Shown: piece after piece, positions 53,441 to 62,159 of the stretch
Layout of the letters: the number at the start of each line of letters is the position of its first letter
Position numbering within the stretch: the first letter of the stretch is position 1
Assembly (NCBI GenBank): GCA_031277885.1
Contig: JAITLM010000076.1
Coordinates: forward strand, 39,699 to 103,698
DNA length: 64,000 nt
Source of the DNA: Microbacterium sp.
GTDB taxonomy: Bacteria > Actinomycetota > Actinomycetes > Actinomycetales > Microbacteriaceae
Reading direction: 5' to 3'
The notes under the pieces: model-generated
Told to the model about the DNA's origin: nothing
The model's database searches: none
The model's input: only the letters and a program-made list of their open reading frames with translations
Program-made: the position numbers and the translations under genes

Positions 53441-54472
53441 TCAGTCGTTCGCGCCGGCTGCGGGGCCGGCCTGGTCGGTCGTCGCGGGTGCGGCGGCTGG
53501 CACGTCGAAGCCGTGCGCGCTCATCCAGCCGTCGTCGTAGAGCTTGTCGAGATAGCCGCGGCCGTGGTCGGGAAGCAGCACGACGACCACGTCGTCCTCC
53601 CCCAGGCCCTCTGCGACGCGCAGCGCCGCCACGACGGCCATGCCGCTGGAGCCGCCGACGAGGAGCCCCTCCTCGCGGGCGAGCCGGCGGGTCATCGCGA
53701 ACGACTCCGCATCGGAGATCCGCTCGTAGCCGTCGACCACGGCGGGGTCGAACGTGGACGGCAGGAAGTCCTCTCCGACGCCCTCGACGAGATAGGGGTG
53801 GATGTCGCCGCCGGAGTAGATGGATCCCTCCGGATCCGCACCGACCACCCGCACCCGGCCCTCGCTGACCTCCTTGAGGTAGCGCCCGGTGCCGCTGATC
53901 GTGCCGCCGGTGCCGATGCCCGCGACGAAGTGCGTGACTCGGCCGTCGGTGTCGCTCCAGATCTCGGGGCCGGTGGACTCGTAGTGTCCGCGCGGACCGT
54001 TCTGGTTGGCGAACTGGTTCGGGTTGAAGGCGCCGGGGATCTCGCGCGCGAGCCGGGCGGCGACCGAGTAGTACGACTCGGGATGCTCGGGCGGCACGGA
54101 GGTCGGCGTGACGACGACTTCGGCCCCGTAGGCCCGGAGCGTCGCGACCTTGGGCCCGTCGAACTTGTCCGGCACGACGAACACCATGCGATAGCCGCGC
54201 TGCAGCGCGATCAGCGCCAGGCCGACCCCGGTGTTGCCGCTCGTGGCCTCGACGATCGTGCCGCCGGGCCGGAGCAGCCCGTCGCGCTCGGCCGCGTCGA
54301 CGATGGATCGGGCGATGCGGTCCTTCGCGGATCCACCCGGGTTGAAGTACTCGACCTTGGCGAGCACGGTCGCGCGGATCGGCCCGCGGTCGGCGGTCGC
54401 GCCGACGACGGAGGAGAGCCGGACGAGGGGCGTCGCGCCGACGAGATCGGCGACGTGGCTGGCGTAGCGCAC
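53441..54472 (-). CDS. cbs: Cystathionine beta-synthase (catalytic domain only)
   Basis: A 343-residue PLP beta-synthase. The PLP lysine lies in EYFNPGGSAKDRIARS (K of SAKDR), the substrate loop is EATSGNTGVGLALIA, and the phosphate loop GTGGTISGTG is intact. The C-terminal regulatory CBS-domain pair found in longer forms is missing; the protein ends in an alanine-rich tail. It makes cystathionine from serine and homocysteine (or cysteine from O-acetylserine). Start GTG at 54472; AGGA lies eight bases upstream. Leader region (54473-54600) has hairpins at 54531-54547. TTGACA at 54583-54578 is a good -35. Confidence 0.9.
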   Translation of the reverse strand: MRYASHVADLVGATPLVRLSSVVGATADRGPIRATVLAKVEYFNPGGSAKDRIARSIVDAAERDGLLRPGGTIVEATSGNTGVGLALIALQRGYRMVFVVPDKFDGPKVATLRAYGAEVVVTPTSVPPEHPESYYSVAARLAREIPGAFNPNQFANQNGPRGHYESTGPEIWSDTDGRVTHFVAGIGTGGTISGTGRYLKEVSEGRVRVVGADPEGSIYSGGDIHPYLVEGVGEDFLPSTFDPAVVDGYERISDAESFAMTRRLAREEGLLVGGSSGMAVVAALRVAEGLGEDDVVVVLLPDHGRGYLDKLYDDGWMSAHGFDVPAAAPATTDQAGPAAGAND

Positions 54473-54530
54473 GGAAGGAGTCCTGAACGGTGATCGCGCG
54501 GAGCGCGCGGGCTGTCTGTGGTCGTCGAAG

Positions 54531-54547
54531 GAGCGCGGATCGCGCTC
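54531..54547 (-). promoter_or_regulatory. Hairpin in cbs 5' leader
   Basis: GAGCGCG (54531-54537), GAT, CGCGCTC (54541-54547), in the untranslated leader between a TTGACA -35 (54583-54578) and the GTG start at 54472. A second GC-rich hairpin lies around 54497-54512. No known sulfur-related riboswitch was recognised. Confidence 0.35.
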
Positions 54548-54593
54548 AGAGACAACAACGACAGGTCAGGGCCACGGTGTCAACCTAACATCC

Positions 54594-54660
54594 CGGCTTC
54601 GAAGCGCGCAAATGGCTCGATCCGGACCCGGAATCGGGTCATTCGCGCGCTTCGAACCGG
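54594..54660. repeat. Inverted repeat upstream of cbs, TTCGAAGCGCGC arms
   Basis: TTCGAAGCGCGC (54598-54609) and GCGCGCTTCGAA (54645-54656) are perfect complements; the arms extend to CCGG on both sides. The interior (GCAAATGGCTCGATCC and CCGGAATCGGGTCAT) is shared with 59009-59066. Confidence 0.9.
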
Positions 54661-54670
54661 GCGGGCGGAG

Positions 54671-55291
54671 TCACTCCAGGAGGGTGCAACCCGACTCGTA
54701 GCGGGTCTTGCCGAGCGCCGCCATGATGATCTGGAGGAAGCCCATCGCCTCGAGCTCCCTCGCCCGGGTGAGCGGACCCACGTCGACCGCGCGCATCCCC
54801 GCCGCCTCGATCAGCGCCGCCACGGCCATCTTCGCGTCCGCGTAGTCTCCGGCGAACAGGACCGATGTGCGGGTCGTCCCGTTCGTGCCCGAGGTGAGGG
54901 TGTCGCCGAGGTTCACGTTGAACGCCTTGACCACGGCCGCGCCCTCGGGGAGGGCCTTGGCGAGCTCGGCCGCGGTCGACGAGTCCGCCGGAGACGTCAG
55001 CGCGTCGTAAGTGGAGAAGTCGATCGGGTTGCTGATGTCGATGACGACCCTGCCGCCGAGCCGGTCCCGGTAGTGCTCGAGGATGCTCGCATAGGCCCCG
55101 GAGGGGACGGCGAGCACGACGAGATCCCCGGTGAGCTCGTCGCCGATGACGCCGTACTCGAAACCGGGACGCGCGGCAGACATGCTCGCCGGGCTGCGCT
55201 TGAGGATCTGGATGTCGGCGCCGGCGCGGGAGGCGACCTCCGCGATCGCCGCGCCCATCTTCCCGCTGCCGATGATGCTGATCGAAGTCAT
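54671..55291 (-). CDS. NAD(P)-binding F420-dependent reductase-like protein
   Basis: A 206-residue Rossmann protein beginning ISIIGSGKMGAAIAEVASRAG (GxGxxG nucleotide loop). The following strand ends in an acidic-to-basic switch (QILKRSPAS) typical of NADP rather than NAD. The family (NPD/F420-NADP reductase, pfam F420_oxidored) reduces F420 or acts as a ferric/prephenate-like dehydrogenase. Conserved VVKAFNVNLGDTLTSG is present. Start ATG at 55291 overlaps the stop of the monooxygenase gene (ATGA). It may supply reduced cofactor to that monooxygenase, as inferred from order. Confidence 0.82.
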   Translation of the reverse strand: MTSISIIGSGKMGAAIAEVASRAGADIQILKRSPASMSAARPGFEYGVIGDELTGDLVVLAVPSGAYASILEHYRDRLGGRVVIDISNPIDFSTYDALTSPADSSTAAELAKALPEGAAVVKAFNVNLGDTLTSGTNGTTRTSVLFAGDYADAKMAVAALIEAAGMRAVDVGPLTRARELEAMGFLQIIMAALGKTRYESGCTLLE

Positions 55292-56508
55292 GCGAACTGG
55301 ACCTTCCGGAATCGAGTGAGTGCTTGTTCGGCCACCTTGTGCGCGTCGTAATCGAACACCGCGCTCCGGCGGAAGTCCCGGCCGACGCGGATGTCGGCAT
55401 CGCGCTTCGCGAGATCCGCAAACTCGTACTGCGCGTCGAACATGGCGCCGGCTCTGCGCGATCCGCTCTGCAGGATCGCGGTGCGCTGCATGCGGATGGC
55501 GGTGTAGCGGCGGAACGCCTCCGGGATGTCGGAGACGTCATCCGCCGCCGCAAGGAAGGTCGCGAGGGCCATGCTGTCCTCGATCGCCTGGCTCACGCCC
55601 TGTCCCTGGTGGGGCAGCATCGTGTGCGCCGCGTCGCCGAGCAGGGTGATCGCCCCACGGGACCAGTCGGTGAGGGGCTCGTGGTCGAAGAGACCCCACC
55701 AGAACGTCCGATCGATGAGCCCGATGAACTGCTGGAGCTTCGGATCCCATCCGTCGCCCGCGAACTCCGCCGCGAGCTCGCCGACCTCCGCCGGTCCCGA
55801 CCACGGCCCGTGCAGGGGCCGGTCGCTCGGGATTCCTGCGACGAAGTTGATCAGCTTCCGCTGCTGCAGCGGGTAGCACATGAAGTGCCGGCTGTCGCCC
55901 ATCCAGACCTGGCTGATCATGGGCCAGTCCGCGGGCAGGCGTGACGCGTCGACGACGCCGCGGTAGACGAGGTATCCGGAGTAGACGGGCTCGGGGAACT
56001 GTCCGACGGCCTTGCGCACCACGGAGTGGATCCCGTCCGCTCCGACAACGGCATCGAAGACGTCCTCCGCGCCGTTCTCGAACGTCACGCGGACGCCCGA
56101 GTCCACGGTCTCCACCGCGCTCAGGCGATGACCGAGACGGATGCAGTCCGGATCGATGTCCTGTGCCAGGGCGTCGATGAGGTCAGGCCGGTACATCCCG
56201 ATGTTGCGGTACTGCTTCGCCGAGTCCTCCCACGCCGCGTCTGTGACCATGCAGCCCATGGCGTCCAGATAGACGCCGTGTCCGTCCGGGACCGCTCCTG
56301 CGCTCCTGATCCGGTCGAGCACACCCAGCCGGTCGAGGACGCGTGAGGCGTTCGGCGCGACCGTGACGCCCGCCCCCACTTCGCCCAGCGCGCCGGCCTG
56401 CTCGAACACGGTGACCTGGACCCCGGCGATCCGCGTCAAGGCGATCGCCGCCGTGAGGCCGCCCATCCCCCCGCCGATGATCCCGATCCTGGTGGCGTGA
56501 CTGACCAT
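55288..56508 (-). CDS. FAD-dependent monooxygenase (aromatic hydroxylase type)
   Basis: A 406-residue group A flavoprotein hydroxylase. The FAD-binding Rossmann fold begins IGIIGGGMGGLTAAIALTR, the DG motif reads VVGADGIHSVVRKAV, and the GD motif near the end reads ITLLGDAAHTMLPHQGQG. The sequence resembles 3-hydroxybenzoate 6-hydroxylase and salicylate 1-hydroxylase. NAD(P)H and oxygen hydroxylate an aromatic ring. Start ATG 56508 is preceded by AAGGAGAAGGAA. Cotranscribed with the MHS transporter gene (41 bases upstream) and with the F420-type reductase gene downstream. No ring-cleavage enzyme is in the window. Confidence 0.85.
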   Translation of the reverse strand: MVSHATRIGIIGGGMGGLTAAIALTRIAGVQVTVFEQAGALGEVGAGVTVAPNASRVLDRLGVLDRIRSAGAVPDGHGVYLDAMGCMVTDAAWEDSAKQYRNIGMYRPDLIDALAQDIDPDCIRLGHRLSAVETVDSGVRVTFENGAEDVFDAVVGADGIHSVVRKAVGQFPEPVYSGYLVYRGVVDASRLPADWPMISQVWMGDSRHFMCYPLQQRKLINFVAGIPSDRPLHGPWSGPAEVGELAAEFAGDGWDPKLQQFIGLIDRTFWWGLFDHEPLTDWSRGAITLLGDAAHTMLPHQGQGVSQAIEDSMALATFLAAADDVSDIPEAFRRYTAIRMQRTAILQSGSRRAGAMFDAQYEFADLAKRDADIRVGRDFRRSAVFDYDAHKVAEQALTRFRKVQFA

Positions 56509-56549
56509 TTCCTTCTCCTTGATTGACGTGTGCAGGAACGTGCGCGGCG

Positions 56550-57959
56550 TCAGCGCTTCCCGGCGAGCGCGCCGACCGGTGCCCCGGCGGCCTCCCGCGG
56601 GGCGAACATCGTGGCGCCGCTCGCCTGCTCGGCTTCGTGGTCGGGGCCGAGGGGGATGCCGCTGCGGTCGCGCAGGCACAGGGTCGCCCCCGCTCCCAGA
56701 AGGGTGGCGAAGAGCAGGTAGGCCGAGACGGCCGCCGTGGTGCCGGTGGCGCCCAGCAGCATCTGCGCGATCATCGGGGCGAAGGCGCCCCCCAGGACCG
56801 CGCCGACCGCGTAGGTGATCGACACCCCGGAGAAGCGGATCGAGGCGGGGAAGATCTCCGCGTACCAGGCGGCCAGCGGCCCGTAGGTGAGGCCGAGACC
56901 GGTCGAGATCAGCAGCAGCGCGATGTAGAGGCCCGGCAGCCCTCCGGCGTCGACGAGCCAGAAGATCGGGAAGACGATGACGGCCTGCAGCGCGAATCCG
57001 ATCAGGAAGGTGTTGCGACGGCCGATCGCGTCGGCCAGGTAGCCCGCCAAGAGCGTGGAGAAGAACCAGACGGCGGCCGCGAAGACCGCGGCCAGCAGGA
57101 CCGCCGTGGTGTCGATGCTCTGCACGTTGATCGCATAGCTGTTCAGGAACCCGCCCGTGGTCATGTAGCCGAGCGTGCCGTTGCCCACGAACACGAGCGC
57201 GGCGAGGATCACCAGGTGCCAGTAGCGCCGGAACAGCGTCACGATCGGGAGGCTCGCCTGCTTGCCGCGCTTCGCGATCTCCGCGAACACCGGGCTCTCC
57301 TCGACCGAGCGACGGATCACGAAGCCGACCACGATGAGGACCACGCTCGCCAGGAACGGCACCCGCCAGCCCCACTGCAGATACGCCGCGCCCGGAGAGA
57401 TCACACCGGTCATGAGGGCGGTCATGCCCGAGGCGAGCAGGAATCCGAGCGGCACACCGAGCTGGGGCCAGGAGCCCGCGCGACCGCGGCGGTCCGCGGG
57501 AGCGTGCTCGACGGCCATCAGGACCGCGCCGCCCCACTCGCCCCCGGCGGACAGGCCCTGCAGGATCCGGAGCAGGAGCAGGAGGATCGGCGCCGCGATG
57601 CCGATCTGGGCGAACGTCGGCAGCGCGCCGATGAGCGTCGTCGCCGCGCCCATGAGGACGAGTGTGACGACGAGCATCGCCCGCCGTCCGATGACATCGC
57701 CGAAGTGACCGGCCAGGAATGCGCCGAGAGGACGGAAGAGGAAGGAGATGCCGACCGTGGCGAAGGACAGCAGGAGCGCGATCTCCTTGCCCGCGGGCTG
57801 GAAGAAGAGCTGCGCGAACACGAGCCCTGCGCTCGTGGCGTAGATGAAGAAGTCGTACCACTCGATCGTGGTGCCGATGATCGTGGCGAACGCGATCCGT
57901 CGCTGAGAGGCGCGGTCGCCGGGGGCAGGAGCGGAGGTCATGGTTGTCCCTAACGTCAT
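56550..57959 (-). CDS. MHS-family MFS transporter (aromatic/organic acid symporter)
   Basis: A 469-residue metabolite:proton symporter with twelve spans. The family's opening ATIIGTTIEWYDFFIYATSA, loop 2-3 GDVIGRRAMLVVTL, and RILQGLSAGGEWGGAVLMA with VEHAPADRRGRAGSW are all present. MHS members import shikimate, benzoate derivatives, proline/betaine or alpha-ketoglutarate; with a monooxygenase next to it, an aromatic acid is the likely cargo. ATG at 57959 is chosen because GGAGGGAGAACA immediately precedes it. LysR gene is divergent. Confidence 0.9.
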   Translation of the reverse strand: MTLGTTMTSAPAPGDRASQRRIAFATIIGTTIEWYDFFIYATSAGLVFAQLFFQPAGKEIALLLSFATVGISFLFRPLGAFLAGHFGDVIGRRAMLVVTLVLMGAATTLIGALPTFAQIGIAAPILLLLLRILQGLSAGGEWGGAVLMAVEHAPADRRGRAGSWPQLGVPLGFLLASGMTALMTGVISPGAAYLQWGWRVPFLASVVLIVVGFVIRRSVEESPVFAEIAKRGKQASLPIVTLFRRYWHLVILAALVFVGNGTLGYMTTGGFLNSYAINVQSIDTTAVLLAAVFAAAVWFFSTLLAGYLADAIGRRNTFLIGFALQAVIVFPIFWLVDAGGLPGLYIALLLISTGLGLTYGPLAAWYAEIFPASIRFSGVSITYAVGAVLGGAFAPMIAQMLLGATGTTAAVSAYLLFATLLGAGATLCLRDRSGIPLGPDHEAEQASGATMFAPREAAGAPVGALAGKR

Positions 57960-58020
57960 TGTTCTCCCTCCGTCGAGGAGGGTTCGGGAAGCGGGTCCTC
58001 TCATCGTGGGACACCGATGT

Positions 58021-58037
58021 CTGCGTGTAAATCGCAG
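58021..58037. promoter_or_regulatory. LysR-type operator in divergent region
   Basis: CTGCG (58021-58025), TGTAAAT, CGCAG (58033-58037): an inverted repeat in the 132-base gap between the MHS gene and the LysR gene. It fits the T-Nx-A layout of LysR boxes. A -10-like GATATAG lies at about 58047-58053 on the plus strand. Confidence 0.45.
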
Positions 58038-58091
58038 TTATGCGCGGATATAGTTCGATGGAGCCGAAGAAGTTTCCCGAGGAGGACCGTC

Positions 58092-58991
58092 GTGGCCGAT
58101 GTGAGCCTGAGACAGCTGGAGCTGTTCGCCTCGCTCCCGAACTTCACCACGCTGAGCGCTGCCGCCGCTCATCTGCACATCTCGGAGTCCGCGCTGTCCC
58201 AGGCCATCACGAGCCTCGAGAAGGCCGTGGGCGAGCAGCTGTGCGTGCGCCGCAAGGCGCGCGGCCTGACCCTGACGCCGACGGGTCAGGAGTTCGCCGA
58301 ACAGGCCCGCAGGATCCTCGCGGACACCCAGGAGCTCGTCCTGCGGGCCGGCCGGGGCGAGGAGCTGCGAGGTCCGGTCAAGCTCGGCTGCTACGCGAGC
58401 TTCGCCACGAACGTGGTCCCCGAGCTTCTCGAGGGCTTCCCGAAGCGGCACCCCGGCGTGCGTCTCGAGATCATGGTGGGGACGAACGAGGAGCTGCTCT
58501 CCGCGCTCGAGGCCGGTCGCCTGGACGTCGCCCTCGTGTTCGACGTGTCCCTGCCGGTCGGATACCGCCGCCGGAAGGTCTACGCGACGGAGCTCGAGGT
58601 CCATCTGCATCCCGGCCATCCGCTGACGAGGGCCGAGGCGGTGGACCTGGCGGATCTCGCCGACCAGCCCTGCATCCTGTACGACGCGGCTCCGAGCATC
58701 CGCAACGTGACCGACGCCTTCGCAGCCCGCGGGCTCGAGCCCCGCATCGAGACCAGGGTCACGCAGATCGGTCTCGTCGAGGCGCTCGTCGGCCGCGGAC
58801 TCGGCTACGGGCTGCTCATGTCCCGGCCCAACGTCATCCCGATGAGCACCGAGGGCCGCCCAGTCGTGATCCGCCCCCTCGACCCTCCGGTGACGCGCTC
58901 CCACGTGGTGGGGATCTGGCCCGCCGACATGAATCTCACGCCGCGCGCCTCAGCGCTCCTCGACTTCGCCGTGGAGAAGCTCGGGGCCTGA
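58092..58991 (+). CDS. LysR-family transcriptional regulator
   Basis: A 299-residue LTTR. The HTH is SLRQLELFASLPNFTTLSAA and HISESALSQAITSLEKAVG (Ser-ALSQ-I recognition helix), followed by the linker helix and a substrate-binding domain opening PVKLGCYASFATNVVPELLE. GTG start at 58092 after GAGGAGG; the frame is open to 58017 but extends through the operator. It is divergent from the MHS-monooxygenase-reductase operon, so it very likely activates it with the aromatic substrate or product as inducer. Confidence 0.92.
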   Translation: MADVSLRQLELFASLPNFTTLSAAAAHLHISESALSQAITSLEKAVGEQLCVRRKARGLTLTPTGQEFAEQARRILADTQELVLRAGRGEELRGPVKLGCYASFATNVVPELLEGFPKRHPGVRLEIMVGTNEELLSALEAGRLDVALVFDVSLPVGYRRRKVYATELEVHLHPGHPLTRAEAVDLADLADQPCILYDAAPSIRNVTDAFAARGLEPRIETRVTQIGLVEALVGRGLGYGLLMSRPNVIPMSTEGRPVVIRPLDPPVTRSHVVGIWPADMNLTPRASALLDFAVEKLGA

Positions 58992-59008
58992 CCTCTCCTG
59001 GTCTCACA

Positions 59009-59066
59009 GCGCGCAAATGGCTCGATCCAGAGCCGGAATCGGGTCATCTGCGAACTTCGAAACGGG
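59009..59066. repeat. Eroded copy of TTCGAAGCGCGC repeat
   Basis: The interior GCGCGCAAATGGCTCGATCC...CCGGAATCGGGTCAT is shared with 54605-54642, and the element ends CTTCGAAACGGG. The left arm has lost TTCGAA, so the hairpin is weaker. It lies in the convergent gap between the LysR gene and sufU. Confidence 0.75.
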
Positions 59067-59077
59067 CAGGTACCGCC

Positions 59078-60852
<1,775 letters not shown>

Positions 60853-60934
60853 CGTCAGTACCGGGCGCCCGGGACCCGTCCGGTCGAAGCGGGCTCGGCC
60901 GGGTGAAGCGATGTGAAACAAGCGCACGCGCCTC

Positions 60935-60963
60935 TGGACAGATCCACCGCCGGGGCATAGCTT
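60935..60963 (+). promoter_or_regulatory. Promoter of secreted protein genes
   Basis: TGGACA (60935-60940), 17-base spacer, TAGCTT (60958-60963). The expected +1 is near 60970, leaving a short leader with GGGGGG before the ATG at 60995. Confidence 0.55.
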
Positions 60964-60994
60964 GTGGCGTAAGCCGGTATATCGGGGGGTATTC

Positions 60995-62083
60995 ATGCGG
61001 GGTCGTACGCGGTCGCTACGGGGATTGATCCCCGGTGCGGTCGCGGGCGGAGTCCTCGCCCTCGGCTGGGTGGCGCTCTCGATCGCATTCGGATCCGGAT
61101 CCGCCCAGGCCGCAGAGACGGTCCCGCCGTCCCCGCCGAGCATCCTCGGGACGCTGCAGAGCACGGTCGGTGCCGTGCAGACCTCGATCGCCGAGGCGCC
61201 GGCCACCGTGCAGAGCACGCTCTCGGCCGTGCAGGCGACGGTCGCCGAGGTGCTCCCGGCACCGGCCGCCGTCGAAGCAGCGGTCCCCGCACCCGCCGCG
61301 GCATCTGCGGCTGCGACGCCCTCGACCGACGCGTCCTCCGCAGACGCTCCCGTCGCCGCTGCGACATCGCCCTCCACCGACGCGGAGGAGCCCGCGGGCC
61401 CGCTCGCCGCTCCGCTCGTCGGCGCGATCGCCCCGGTCGTGCAGGGCGTGAGCCAGACCGCCGGCGCTGCGATCGGTGCCGTCACGACCACCACCGCCAC
61501 CATCGCCCCGGCCCTGAGCCCTGTGCTCGCACCTGTCGACGCGCTGCTGCGCCGCGTACCCGCGACCATCGACACCGTGACCGCTGCGCTTCCGGGGATC
61601 GCCGCATCGGTCGACGACACCGTCGGCACCGTGACCAAGACGGTGCGCGGCGCGACCTCCGTCGTGCCGCTGCCGCCGACCTCCGTTCCCGGGCCGCGCC
61701 CCGGCGCGCCCGGACTCCACGGTCCGGCGGATCCTGTCCCTGCGGCGTCTTCGCCCGCCGCCACAGCCACGTCGGTACGCGATGAGGCGCAGCTGCCCCT
61801 GCCCGCGACGGACGACGGCATCGCTGCGGGCGCGCTCTCCGCGCCCGCAGCGACAGCCCCCGGAACGCCGGCGCAGCACCACCCGTCGGGATCCCCTGCC
61901 TCCCAGCTCGGAATGCCCGGCACCGGCTCCGCCGCGGGTGGCAGCGCCGGTGATGTGCGGCTGTTCGGCACTGTCTCCTCCACGTCGTCGAGCGCCGGCC
62001 TGCAGGCCGTCCGCTCCGGAGCGGCGGGCGACGATCGCCTGCCGGCCTCCCCCGTCGCAGATCACGACTCCTCTCCCGACTGA
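60995..62083 (+). CDS. Secreted alanine/proline-rich protein
   Basis: A 362-residue protein. A basic start (MRGRTRSLRGLIP) leads to a long hydrophobic stretch and a signal-peptidase-like end SGSAQA-AE near residue 40. After this it is alanine, proline and threonine rich: repeated helices (LGTLQSTVGAVQTSIAEAP; VQSTLSAVQATVAEVLP), a disordered middle, then another amphipathic set (VVQGVSQTAGAAIGAVTTTT) and a long disordered tail. No catalytic motif or anchor. Its gene lies 76 bases upstream of the large repeat protein gene on the same strand, so they are probably expressed together as envelope or exoproteins. Confidence 0.7.
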   Translation: MRGRTRSLRGLIPGAVAGGVLALGWVALSIAFGSGSAQAAETVPPSPPSILGTLQSTVGAVQTSIAEAPATVQSTLSAVQATVAEVLPAPAAVEAAVPAPAAASAAATPSTDASSADAPVAAATSPSTDAEEPAGPLAAPLVGAIAPVVQGVSQTAGAAIGAVTTTTATIAPALSPVLAPVDALLRRVPATIDTVTAALPGIAASVDDTVGTVTKTVRGATSVVPLPPTSVPGPRPGAPGLHGPADPVPAASSPAATATSVRDEAQLPLPATDDGIAAGALSAPAATAPGTPAQHHPSGSPASQLGMPGTGSAAGGSAGDVRLFGTVSSTSSSAGLQAVRSGAAGDDRLPASPVADHDSSPD

Positions 62084-62159
62084 TCGGGGCGCGGCCGTCC
62101 CCAGGACGGCATGTGTCATCGCGCATGCGCGCACTCCCCAGATCAGAAGGAAAGAGACC

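Noticed and set aside
54473-54600. Sulfur-responsive riboswitch or Cys attenuator in the cbs leader
   Set aside because: No S-box or SAM-IV core was seen and no short frame with several Cys codons, only GC-rich hairpins.
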